Shown here piece by piece: positions 23,675 through 31,670 of a DNA stretch of 64,000 bases; position 1 is the stretch's first letter; each line of letters begins with the position of its first letter. Source of the DNA: Streptomyces harbinensis. GTDB lineage: Bacteria > Actinomycetota > Actinomycetes > Streptomycetales > Streptomycetaceae. The position numbers were made by a program, and so were the translations under genes. The notes beneath the pieces were generated by a model. It had not been told where the DNA came from. It did not search any database and saw nothing but the letters and a program-made list of their open reading frames with translations. The stretch spans positions 310,001-374,000 of the forward strand of contig NZ_FPAB01000005.1 in the NCBI RefSeq assembly GCF_900116145.1. Direction: 5' to 3'.

Positions 23675-24877
23675 TCACCGGCGGCGGGTGGCCGCGATCG
23701 TCAGGGCGGCCAGGGCGCCGGCCGCCGCCGTCCACAGGACGGTGGTCACGCCCGATGCCTCCACGAGTGTGCCGCCGGCCAGGGCGCCGAGGGCGATGGC
23801 CGCCGTGAAGACGCCCACGTACAGGCCGGTGATGTGTTCGGCGCGGTGCGGGGCCAGGCGGGTCATCCAGATCTGGCCGGCCACCGACAGGCCGCCGTAG
23901 GCCAGGCCCCACAGGGCGATGCCCGCCACCGTGATCCAGGTGGTGCCGCCGAACGCCGCCAGCAGGGCGATCGCCGCGCCGATGCCCGCCGCCAGGGACG
24001 CGACCGTGGCGCGGGCCCGGCGGGCGGCCAGCGCGCCGGCGGCGAAGTTGCCGGCCAGGCCGAACACCCCGTACACCAGCAGCAGCGCGGCGATCGGCCC
24101 CGGCGCCAGTCCGGTCCGCTCCTCCAGGACCGGCCGGACGTAGGTGTACGCGGCGAAGTGCGCGGTCACCAGCAGGGTGATGAGGACGAGTCCGGTGGCC
24201 ACCATCGGGACGCGCAGCAGCCGCTCGGGCGTCCCCGTGGCCGCCGGCCCGGCGGGCTGCGGCACCGGCGGTACCGGCGGCAGCGCCGCCAGCAGGGCGG
24301 CGGCCAGCACGACGGCGGCCACCGCGAGCGCCGCGAACGCCGCGCGCCAGCCGAAGGCGTTGCCGATGAGCGTGCCCAGCGGTACGCCGGCGACCGAGGC
24401 CGCCGCGACGCCGCTGACCGCGAAGGACACCGCCAGCGCGGCGTGGCGGGCCGTCACCAGGCGCGGTGCGACGGCGGCGGCCAGGCCCCAGACGGCGCCC
24501 ATGCCCAGGCCCAGGATGACGCGGGAGACGAGCAGCAGCGGGAAGCCGCCGGAGACGGCGGTCAGCGCGTTCCCGGCGGCGAGCACCACCATGGCGACGG
24601 CCAGCACCAGGCGCCGGTCGGCCGTGCCCAGCAGGCGCGGCACGGCCGGGGCCGTCACGGCGGTCACCAGGCCGGTGATGGTCAGGCTGAAACCGGTCGT
24701 TCCGGTGCTGATCCCCAGGCCCTCGGCCATCGGGGTCAGCACGCCGACCGGAAGCATCTCGGAGGTCACGACGACGAAGGTGGCCAGCGACAGGACGGCG
24801 ATCGCCGTCCACTGCCGTGCGGAGGTACGGGCCGGGCCGGGGCCGGCGTCCAGGACCGGCGGTGCTGCGGAAACCAT
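23675..24877 (-). CDS. MFS efflux transporter, DHA1 (12-span, AraJ-like) type
   Basis: 400 residues from the ATG at 24877. The first helix is TAIAVLSLATFVVVTSEMLPVGVL, the signature of the AraJ/YdhP/Cml-type efflux branch. Motif A is poorly kept (LLGTADRR) and motif C-like GVAAASVAGVPLGTLIG is present, with a Pro-rich central loop (PPVPPVPQP). It probably exports a sugar-like or drug compound. It is divergent from a LysR gene across a 76-base region containing two ATCGAT elements, so it is likely LysR-controlled. Confidence 0.85.
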   Translation of the reverse strand: MVSAAPPVLDAGPGPARTSARQWTAIAVLSLATFVVVTSEMLPVGVLTPMAEGLGISTGTTGFSLTITGLVTAVTAPAVPRLLGTADRRLVLAVAMVVLAAGNALTAVSGGFPLLLVSRVILGLGMGAVWGLAAAVAPRLVTARHAALAVSFAVSGVAAASVAGVPLGTLIGNAFGWRAAFAALAVAAVVLAAALLAALPPVPPVPQPAGPAATGTPERLLRVPMVATGLVLITLLVTAHFAAYTYVRPVLEERTGLAPGPIAALLLVYGVFGLAGNFAAGALAARRARATVASLAAGIGAAIALLAAFGGTTWITVAGIALWGLAYGGLSVAGQIWMTRLAPHRAEHITGLYVGVFTAAIALGALAGGTLVEASGVTTVLWTAAAGALAALTIAATRRR

Positions 24878-24930
24878 GACCCTCAGCCAACCGCGCCCCA
24901 CGGGCCGGAACAACAGCGATCTTCTCAACG

Positions 24931-24953
24931 ATCGATGAGCTACGCTGATCGAT
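24931..24953. promoter_or_regulatory. Candidate LysR operator with paired ATCGAT elements
   Basis: ATCGAT at 24931-24936 and at 24948-24953 are separated by 11 bases, and CGATCGAT extends the first. A -10-like TACGCT (24941-24946) lies between, ending 7 bases before the LysR GTG. Binding here would autoregulate lysR and control the divergent exporter. Confidence 0.5.
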
Positions 24954-25883
24954 GTGAATCAGATCCAGGTGCAGGAGATCGAGTGCCTGCTGGCGCTCGC
25001 CGAGGAGCTGCACTTCGGCCGCACCGCCGCCCGCCTGGGCTGTTCGCAGAGCAGGGTCAGCCAGCTGATCGCCGCGCTGGAGCGCCGGGTCGGCGTACGG
25101 CTGGTGGACCGCACCAGCCGCCGGGTGGAGCTGACCCGGTTCGGCGCCCAGTTCGTGGCCGAGGTGCGCCCGGCGTACGGGACGCTGGCCACCGTGGTCG
25201 CGCACGCGCAGGAGCGCGCCCGGCGCGGCGCGCTGTGCCAGTTGCGGATCGGCTTCCACGGCAGCGTCTACGAGGAGGTCACCGAGGCGTTCCGGCAGTT
25301 GCGGGCCCGCCACGGTGTCACCATGGCGCTGAGCGAGATCCCGCTGGGCTCGCCGTTCTCGGCGGTGCTCGACGGCCGGCTGGACGCCGCCGTGGTGGAA
25401 CTCCCGGTCCGGGAGGCGGCGCTGACCGTCGGCTTCCGGTTCCCGCCGCAGGACCGGCTGCTCGCCGTCGCCTCCTCGCACCCGCTGGCCGCGTCCGGCG
25501 CCGGGCGGGTACCGGTGGAGGAGCTGGCCGGCCTGGACATCGTGCACCCCACGGGGGACGCCCCGGACTACTGGATGGTCGCCCGGGTGCCGCGCGCCAC
25601 ACCGGCCGGCGCGCCGATCCGTTCGACGGCGGGGATCAGCACCGTCCAGGAGGGCCTGGCCCTGGTCGCCTCCGGCGAACACGCGATGCTGGTGTGCCGC
25701 CCGCTGGCCGAACGCGCCACGCGCGGCGATGTGCGCTACCTCGCGGTGGACGGGCTCGACGAGCCGTCCCAGCTGGGCCTCATCTGGCGCACCGACCGCG
25801 CCGCGCCGCAGCTGACCGTTCTGGCCCGGCTTCTTCATGAGGAATTCACACGCGTTCGTATTCCGGATCAACTCGTGGTGTAA
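24954..25883 (+). CDS. LysR-family transcriptional regulator
   Basis: 309 residues from the GTG at 24954. The N-terminal HTH is at about 18-40 (TAARLGCSQSRVSQLIAALERRVG), followed by the linker helix and a periplasmic-binding-like effector domain (RIGFHGSVYEEV, AVVELPVREAALTVGF, ASGEHAMLVC). It probably activates or represses the divergent MFS exporter in response to its substrate. The start looks leaderless. Confidence 0.88.
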   Translation: MNQIQVQEIECLLALAEELHFGRTAARLGCSQSRVSQLIAALERRVGVRLVDRTSRRVELTRFGAQFVAEVRPAYGTLATVVAHAQERARRGALCQLRIGFHGSVYEEVTEAFRQLRARHGVTMALSEIPLGSPFSAVLDGRLDAAVVELPVREAALTVGFRFPPQDRLLAVASSHPLAASGAGRVPVEELAGLDIVHPTGDAPDYWMVARVPRATPAGAPIRSTAGISTVQEGLALVASGEHAMLVCRPLAERATRGDVRYLAVDGLDEPSQLGLIWRTDRAAPQLTVLARLLHEEFTRVRIPDQLVV

Positions 25884-25932
25884 AAGGGCCGGATGAGGCT
25901 GTCTCGTATCGTGGGATAATCGCCGCGCATTC

Positions 25933-25963
25933 TTGCGGCGGCCCATTGCCGCCCGCTTAAGAT
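25933..25963 (+). promoter_or_regulatory. Promoter of the Cys-rich ORF and probably of the downstream operon
   Basis: TTGCGG (25933-25938), a 19-base spacer, then TAAGAT (25958-25963), which ends 6 bases before the ATG at 25970. Transcription would therefore begin on the start codon, leaving a leader RNA of about 331 bases before the amidotransferase gene. Confidence 0.5.
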
Positions 25964-25969
25964 GCCCCC

Positions 25970-26089
25970 ATGACCACATCGGCCCGCACCTCTGTCGCCA
26001 TCTCCGGCGTTCGCTGTGGCGTGACCGGGTGCCGGTGTTGTCGTCCCCTCTGTCGCGGCGCCCTCTGTCGCGCGCGCTGTCGCGGCTGA
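25970..26089 (+). CDS. Leaderless 39-residue cysteine-rich ORF (candidate leader peptide or precursor peptide)
   Basis: Seven cysteines in 39 residues, all in the second half (residues 16, 21, 23, 24, 28, 33, 37), plus many Arg. It begins MTTSARTSVAISGV and ends with CRARCRG. Six of the seven Cys codons are TGT, whereas TGC is strongly preferred in streptomycete genes. It lies upstream of an operon with an ABC importer and an LLM monooxygenase, with a stable hairpin between. Poly-Cys leaderless ORFs act as cysteine-responsive attenuators in mycobacteria, so this is a plausible analogue. A ribosomally made peptide precursor is the alternative. Confidence 0.5.
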   Translation: MTTSARTSVAISGVRCGVTGCRCCRPLCRGALCRARCRG

Positions 26090-26196
26090 ACCCGCCCCCG
26101 GCGCCCCGCTCCGCCCCCGCGCCCCCTTCCGGCCCGCCGTTCGCCCCGTATCTCCCGGTACGCCCGGTGGGCGGTCCGGCCTCCCGCGACGGCCCG

Positions 26197-26213
26197 CGGC
26201 CCCGAAGGGGCCG
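26197..26213 (+). terminator. Hairpin between the Cys-rich ORF and the amidotransferase gene
   Basis: CGGCCCC (26197-26203) pairs with GGGGCCG (26207-26213) around GAA. It is 107 bases past the stop of the Cys-rich ORF and 87 before the next start, where an attenuator stem would lie. There is no T-run. Confidence 0.45.
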
Positions 26214-26300
26214 TGCTCCGTCGCCGGTCAGTACGAGCCGACGCCGCCCCCGCACCCCGGGCGGCCCCCTGTCCACCCCTCGCCACGCGGAGGATGTGTC

Positions 26301-28166
26301 GTGTGCGGAATAACCGGCTGGGTCGATTTCGCCGGCCTGGCCCCGGACGCCCGGTCCGTCGCCGAGAAAATGAACGACGAACACGTGCACCGCGGCCCCG
26401 ACGGTTACGGAATATGGATATCCGCCCGCGCGGTGATCGCCCACCGCAGGCTTTCCGTGATCGATATCGACCACAGCGCGCAGCCCATGCTCTTACCCGG
26501 CGACGGCCCCGCGCCCGACGCCGCCCGGCTGGTGCTCAGTTACAACGGCGAGCTGTACAACTACCGCGAACTGCGCGCCGAACTCGCCGCCCGCGGCCAC
26601 CGTTTCCGCACCGCCGGCGACACCGAGGTGGTGCTGGCCGCCTGGGCCGCCTGGGGCCCGCGCGCCGTCGAGCGCTTCAACGGCATCTTCGCCTTCGCCG
26701 TCTGGGACACCACCGACGAGACGCTGTGGCTGGTACGCGACCACCTCGGCGTCAAACCGCTGCACTACCACCACCGGGGCGAGCGCCTGGTCTTCGGCTC
26801 CGAGGCCAAATCGCTCCTCGCCCACCCCGACGTGCCCGTCGCCGTCGACGAGGACGGGCTGCGCCACCTCGCGCTCCCGCTGCTGAAGTTCCCCGGCACC
26901 AGCCCGTACGCCGGCATCGCCGAAGTCCTGCCCGGAACGCTCCTGGCCTTCTCCCGCAACGGCGTCCGCGCCAGGCGCTACTGGGACGCCGCCGACCTGA
27001 TCTCCCGGCCGCCCGCGCCCGACGACGTCGCCACGGCCGCCGGGGAACTGCGCGCCCTGCTGGCGGACACCGTCGCCCGGCAGACCCTCGCCGACGTGCC
27101 GCTGGGCACCTTCCTCTCCGGCGGGCTCGACTCCTCCGCCGTCACCGCCCTCGCCGGCCGGCTGCCGCAGCGCGCCGGCGTCGCCTCCTTCTCCGTCGAC
27201 TTCACCGACGCCGCCGGCGACCCGCACTCCCGCTCCGCCCAGGACCGCCATCACGCCCGCGAGGCCGCCGCGTTCATCGGCTCCGACCACCACAGCATCG
27301 TGCTGGACAGCGCCCTGCTCGCCGACCGCGCCGTCCGCGACGCCACCGTCCGGGCCCGCGACCTGCCCAACGGCTTCGGCGACCTCGACATGAGCCTGCT
27401 GCTGCTCAGCCGCGCCGTGCGCGGACACGTCACCGTCGCCCTCTCCGGCGAGGCGGCCGACGAGATCCTGGGCGGCTACGCCTGGTTCCAGGACCCCTCC
27501 GCCGTCTGGGCAGAAACGTTTCCCTGGATCGCCGACAGCCCCGCCCACGGCCATCTCCACCAGCGCGTCCTCAGCACCCTCCACCCCGGCCTGCTCGACC
27601 GGCTCGACCTCGGCACCTACCTGAGAGACGCCTACGCCACCACCCTCGGCCGCCTCGGCCACGACCCCGCGCTGAGCAAGGACGAGCGACGGCACCGCGA
27701 GATCATCCACCTCGCCGTCACCCACTTCCTGCCCACCCTGCTGGACCGCAAGGACCGGCTCAGCATGGCCAACAGCCTCGAAGTCCGGGTGCCCTTCTGC
27801 GACCACCGCCTCGTCGGCCACGTCATCACCCTCTCCCGGGCCGTCCACCACGCCGGCGGCCAGGAAAAGGGCGTCCTGCGCGAAGCCGTCCGCGACCTGC
27901 TGCCCGCGAGCGTCGTCGACCGCCGCAAATCCCCCTACCCCACCTCACCCGACCCCGACTACGCCCGGCGGCTCCGCGACCAGCTCACCACCGTCCTCGC
28001 CGACCCGCCCCCCGGACTGCACGACCTCTTCGCCCCGCACGTCCTGGACCCCGCCCGCATCACCGGCGCCGCCCGCAGCCACGGCCTGGTCAGCAACTTC
28101 GAGGGCGAGGTCGTCCTCAACTTCGCCTCCTGGCTGCGCCAGTACGCCCCCCGGCTGGCCCCGTGA
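26301..28166 (+). CDS. asnB: Glutamine-dependent asparagine-synthetase-like amidotransferase
   Basis: 621 residues from the GTG at 26301 (GGAGG 7 bases upstream). The next codon is Cys, the N-terminal nucleophile of class II glutamine amidotransferases (MCGITGWVDF), with HRGPDGYG and SYNGELYNYREL. The synthetase half has the PP-loop FLSGGLDSSAV and SGEAADEILGGY. Housekeeping AsnB makes asparagine, but homologues in biosynthetic clusters amidate other acids or close lasso peptides. Being the first gene of an operon with a peptide importer and an LLM monooxygenase, a specialised amidation is likely; this is inference. The stop overlaps the next start (GTGA). Confidence 0.88.
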   Translation: MCGITGWVDFAGLAPDARSVAEKMNDEHVHRGPDGYGIWISARAVIAHRRLSVIDIDHSAQPMLLPGDGPAPDAARLVLSYNGELYNYRELRAELAARGHRFRTAGDTEVVLAAWAAWGPRAVERFNGIFAFAVWDTTDETLWLVRDHLGVKPLHYHHRGERLVFGSEAKSLLAHPDVPVAVDEDGLRHLALPLLKFPGTSPYAGIAEVLPGTLLAFSRNGVRARRYWDAADLISRPPAPDDVATAAGELRALLADTVARQTLADVPLGTFLSGGLDSSAVTALAGRLPQRAGVASFSVDFTDAAGDPHSRSAQDRHHAREAAAFIGSDHHSIVLDSALLADRAVRDATVRARDLPNGFGDLDMSLLLLSRAVRGHVTVALSGEAADEILGGYAWFQDPSAVWAETFPWIADSPAHGHLHQRVLSTLHPGLLDRLDLGTYLRDAYATTLGRLGHDPALSKDERRHREIIHLAVTHFLPTLLDRKDRLSMANSLEVRVPFCDHRLVGHVITLSRAVHHAGGQEKGVLREAVRDLLPASVVDRRKSPYPTSPDPDYARRLRDQLTTVLADPPPGLHDLFAPHVLDPARITGAARSHGLVSNFEGEVVLNFASWLRQYAPRLAP

Positions 28167-29143
28167 ACACCCGCCCGCCGCGCTCCGCCGCCGCCCACGT
28201 CCTGCGCCGCTGCGCCCACTTCGCCGTCGTCCTGTTCGCCGTCTACACCGTCTCCTTCTTCCTGCTGTACGCCCTGCCCGGCGACCCGGTCGCCCTCATG
28301 CTGGAACGCCGCTCCGCCGGAGCCGGCGGCGGCACCCCCGAACAACTCGCCGCCCTGCGCGCCCGGTACGGCCTCGACGACCCCCTCCCGCAGCGGTACC
28401 TCAGCACGCTCGGCGCCCTGCTCACCGGCGACCTCGGCACCTCCTTCCAGTCCGGCCGCCCCGTCCCCGAACTGCTCGCCGCCGTCGCCCCCGGCACCCT
28501 CGCGCTGGCCGGCGCCGCCCTCGTCCTCGCCGTCCCCTTCTCCCTCGCGCTGGCGCTGCTCACCTCGCACCGGCCCGGCAGCCCCGCGCACCGCATCCTG
28601 GTGAACGTCCCCGCGCTCCTCGCCGCCGTCCCCGCCTTCTGGCTGGCCCTGCTGCTCGTCCAGGTCTTCTCCTTCGGCCTCGGCTGGTTCCCCTCCGCCG
28701 GCGGCGAAGGACTCCCCGGCCTGGTGCTGCCCGCCGTCTCCCTCGCCCTCCCCGTCTCCGCCGCCCTGACCGCCGTCCTGGTACGCGGCCTCGACGACGT
28801 CCAGCGGGCCGGATTCGTCGCCCTGCTGCGCGCCAGAGGACTGCCCTGGCGCCGGGTCTACCTCGCCCACGTCGCCCGCAACGCGCTGCTGCCGTTCGTC
28901 ACCCTCACCGGCCTCACCGTCGGCGGCGTCCTGGCCGGCACGGTCATCACCGAGACCGTGTTCGCCCGCGCCGGACTCGGACGGCTGCTCGCCTCCTCCG
29001 TGGAGACCCAGGACGCGCCCGTGGTGCTGGCCATCGCGGTGCTCGCCGCCCTGGTGTTCGCCGCCGTCAACCTGCTCACCGACCTGCTCCTCCCGCTCCT
29101 CGACCCGAGGCTGCGGCACCGCACCGACGGAGCCCGCGCATGA
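28163..29143 (+). CDS. ABC transporter permease, DppB/OppB type
   Basis: 326 residues from the GTG at 28163, overlapping the asnB-like stop. The N-terminal helix is followed by LYALPGDPVALMLERR and the long periplasmic loop with LRARYGLDDPLPQRYLSTLGALLTGDLGTSF, hallmarks of DppB permeases. The EAA loop is seen near ALLRARGLPWRRVYLAHVARNALLPF. It forms the membrane channel with the next gene product for import of peptides, opines or similar solutes. Confidence 0.9.
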   Translation: MNTRPPRSAAAHVLRRCAHFAVVLFAVYTVSFFLLYALPGDPVALMLERRSAGAGGGTPEQLAALRARYGLDDPLPQRYLSTLGALLTGDLGTSFQSGRPVPELLAAVAPGTLALAGAALVLAVPFSLALALLTSHRPGSPAHRILVNVPALLAAVPAFWLALLLVQVFSFGLGWFPSAGGEGLPGLVLPAVSLALPVSAALTAVLVRGLDDVQRAGFVALLRARGLPWRRVYLAHVARNALLPFVTLTGLTVGGVLAGTVITETVFARAGLGRLLASSVETQDAPVVLAIAVLAALVFAAVNLLTDLLLPLLDPRLRHRTDGARA

Positions 29144-30000
29144 CCGCGACCCTCCCCGCCCCCGCGCACGACCGCCCGGCCCGCCGCGCACGGCGCGGCA
29201 CCCGGACGGGCGTCCCCTGGCTCGCCCTCGCCGTGCTGCTCGCCTTCGCCCTCGCCGTCGCCTGGCCCGGGGCGCTCGCACCGCAGGACCCGTTCGCCGA
29301 GAACATCGCCCAGCGGCTGAGCCCGCCGTCCACCGCGCACCTCTTCGGCACCGACGAACTCGGCCGCGACCTGTTCAGCCGGGTCGTCCACGGCGCCCGG
29401 GCCTCCCTGCTCACCGCGCTCGGCGCGCTCGGCTTCGCCATCGGCCTCGGCCTGCTCATCGGCCTGCCCGCCGGCTACCTCGGCGGCGCCACCGACCGCG
29501 TCCTGATGGCCGCCGTCGACGTCCTGCTGGCCCTGCCCTCGCTGCTGATCTCGCTGATCGTCGTCTCCGGCCTCGGCACCGGCCGCGCCAACCTCGCCCT
29601 CGCCGTCGGCCTCGCCTCGGTCCCCGCGCTCGCCCGGGTCACCCGCGCCGAGGTACTGCGGATCAGCACCCAGCCGTTCGTCGAAGCCGCCCACGGCTAC
29701 GGGCTCTCCCGCCCCCGCATCCTGCTGCGCCACGTCCTGCCGCACTCGCGCGGCCCGATCCTCGCGCTGGCCGCCCTCGAACTGGCCACCATGGTGCTGT
29801 CGGTGTCCGCCCTCAGCTTCCTCGGCTACGGCGCCCAGCCACCCGACCCGGAATGGGGCACCCTCATCGCCGCCGGACGCTCCTACTTCGCCACCTCCTG
29901 GTGGCTGACCGCCCTGCCCGGCGCCGTCCTCGCCGTCGTGGTGCTCGCCCTGCACCGCGCCGGCCGCGCGCTCGGCGCCACGGAGGTGAGGCCGGTATGA
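29140..30000 (+). CDS. ABC transporter permease, DppC/OppC type
   Basis: 286 residues. It has the LFGTDELGRDLFSRVVHGARASL motif of DppC permeases and an EAA loop VEAAHGYGLSRPRILLRHVLPHSRGPI. ATGA overlaps link it to both neighbours. It pairs with the DppB-like permease. Confidence 0.9.
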   Translation: MTATLPAPAHDRPARRARRGTRTGVPWLALAVLLAFALAVAWPGALAPQDPFAENIAQRLSPPSTAHLFGTDELGRDLFSRVVHGARASLLTALGALGFAIGLGLLIGLPAGYLGGATDRVLMAAVDVLLALPSLLISLIVVSGLGTGRANLALAVGLASVPALARVTRAEVLRISTQPFVEAAHGYGLSRPRILLRHVLPHSRGPILALAALELATMVLSVSALSFLGYGAQPPDPEWGTLIAAGRSYFATSWWLTALPGAVLAVVVLALHRAGRALGATEVRPV

Positions 30001-31670
30001 GCGCGGAGACGGTCCTGCGTCTGGACGGGCTCACCGTCCGCCACCCGGCGCGCGGCGGCGAGGTGACAGCCGTCGAGGACATCTCGCTCACCGTGCCCGC
30101 CGGCCGGTGCGTGGCGCTCGTCGGCGAGTCCGGCTCCGGCAAGTCCACCACCCTGAACGCGCTGCTCGGCCTCACCCCGGCCACCGCGCGCACCCGCGTC
30201 CGGCGGCTGGAGTTCGCGGACGCGCCCGGCGGCGCCCCGCGCCCGGTGACCGACCCCGCCGCCCTGCGCGGCCGGTCGGTCGGCCTGGTCCCGCAGGACC
30301 CGGCCCGCGCGCTCGACCCGCTGGTCCGCATCGAGGGCCACTTCGCCGAGCTGTACCGGCACTTCACCGGCCTGAAGGACCGGGCCGAGGCCCGGCGGCG
30401 TACGGTCGCGGCGCTGGCGGCCGTCGGCGTGGACCGGCCGGAGGCGCGGCTGCGCCAGTACCCGCACGAACTCTCCGGCGGGCTGCTGCAACGCGTCCTC
30501 GTCGCCCTCGCCCTGACCGGCGAACCCCGGCTGCTACTGGCCGACGAACCCACCTCCAACCTGGACGTCACGGTGCAGCGCCGCGTCCTGGACCTGTTCG
30601 ACGCGCTGCGCGCCGAGCGCGGGCTCGCGCTGCTGCTGGTCACCCACGACCTCGCCGTGGCCTCGCAGCGCGCCGACGAACTGATCGTGCTGCGCGGAGG
30701 ACGGGTGGTGGAGTCGGGCCCCACCGACCGGGTCATCGGCGCGCCCCGGCACCCGTACACCCGGCAGCTGGTGACCTCGCTGCCCGGCCGGCTGCCGCGC
30801 ACCGCCCGCCCGGCCGCCGGTACGGACGCCGCTCCGGCCGCCGGTACGGGGGACGGCCCGCCGGTGGTGCTCGCGGCGCGCGGGCTGGCCAAGTCGTACC
30901 CCGGCGCGCGCGGCAGCGGCCCGGTGGCCGCCGTGCGCGGCGTGGACCTGACGCTGCGCCGGGGCCGCACCCTCGCCGTCGTCGGCGAGTCCGGCGCCGG
31001 CAAAACCACCCTGCTGCGGCTGCTCACCGGCCTGGAACGCCCCGACGCCGGCACCGTACTGCTGGACGGGACGCCGGTGGGCACCGGCCGCCGCGCCCGT
31101 GTCGCGTTCACCCGCCGCGTCCAACTCGTGCACCAGAACCCGGCCGGCAGCCTCAACCCGGCGCTCACCATCGGCCGGATCATCGCCGAACCCCTGGCAG
31201 CACACCGGATCGGCACCGCCCGCCACCGCGCCGAGCGGGCCCGCGCCCTGCTGGAAGCGGTCGGCCTGCCCGCCGGCTTCGCCGCACAGCGCCCCGCCCG
31301 GCTCTCCGGCGGCCAGGCCCAGCGCGTGGCGATCGCCCGCGCGCTGGCCCTGGACCCCGAGGTCCTGGTGCTGGACGAACCGGTCTCCGCCCTCGACCAG
31401 GCCGTGCAACTCGCCCTGCTGGAACTGCTGGACGGCCTCCAGCGGCGGCTCGGCATCGCCCTGCTGCTGGTGACGCACGACCTCGGCGTGGTGCGGGCCA
31501 CAGCCGACGAGGTGCTTGTCCTGCACCGCGGCCGGACCGAGGAAGCCGGCCTCGCCGACGCCCTCTTCACCGCCCCCGCCAGCCCGTACACCCGCGCCCT
31601 GCTGGACGCGGTCCCCGCCCTCCGGCTCCCTGTGACCCCGCCGTTCCACGAGAGGACCCCATCGTCATGA
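29997..31670 (+). CDS. Dual ATPase subunit (DppD-DppF fusion) of the ABC transporter
   Basis: 557 residues with two complete nucleotide-binding domains. Domain 1 has Walker A GESGSGKS (near residue 42), signature LSGGLLQR and Walker B LLLADEP. Domain 2 has Walker A GESGAGKT (near 331), signature LSGGQAQR and Walker B VLVLDEP. A linker with a repeated AAGTDAAPAAGT lies between. One chain thus replaces the usual separate DppD and DppF. ATGA overlaps exist on both sides. Confidence 0.92.
   Translation: MSAETVLRLDGLTVRHPARGGEVTAVEDISLTVPAGRCVALVGESGSGKSTTLNALLGLTPATARTRVRRLEFADAPGGAPRPVTDPAALRGRSVGLVPQDPARALDPLVRIEGHFAELYRHFTGLKDRAEARRRTVAALAAVGVDRPEARLRQYPHELSGGLLQRVLVALALTGEPRLLLADEPTSNLDVTVQRRVLDLFDALRAERGLALLLVTHDLAVASQRADELIVLRGGRVVESGPTDRVIGAPRHPYTRQLVTSLPGRLPRTARPAAGTDAAPAAGTGDGPPVVLAARGLAKSYPGARGSGPVAAVRGVDLTLRRGRTLAVVGESGAGKTTLLRLLTGLERPDAGTVLLDGTPVGTGRRARVAFTRRVQLVHQNPAGSLNPALTIGRIIAEPLAAHRIGTARHRAERARALLEAVGLPAGFAAQRPARLSGGQAQRVAIARALALDPEVLVLDEPVSALDQAVQLALLELLDGLQRRLGIALLLVTHDLGVVRATADEVLVLHRGRTEEAGLADALFTAPASPYTRALLDAVPALRLPVTPPFHERTPSS

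Larger units (their letters stand above)
25884..26300. other. 417-base region before the asnB-dpp operon
   Basis: It holds a possible LysR terminator stem (CGCCGC 25921-25926 with GCGGCG 25935-25940), the leaderless Cys-rich ORF and its promoter, and a GC hairpin, all listed separately. The 3' part (26220-26288) is C-rich and featureless up to GGAGG (26289-26293) of the amidotransferase gene. Confidence 0.7.

Noticed and set aside
23643..26474. Very long minus-strand open frame (943 codons)
   Set aside because: It runs across an MFS gene, a LysR gene and the asnB start in a shadow frame. The translation is Arg/Gly/Ala-rich with no domain, a usual artefact of about 73% GC.
26301..28166. Lasso-peptide cyclase
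   Set aside because: The protein has the full glutaminase and synthetase domains like lasso cyclases, but no RRE/leader-peptidase (B1/B2) genes are adjacent and the Cys-rich mini-ORF lacks lasso precursor features (no conserved Thr near the leader end or Gly/Ser with Asp/Glu at 7-9).
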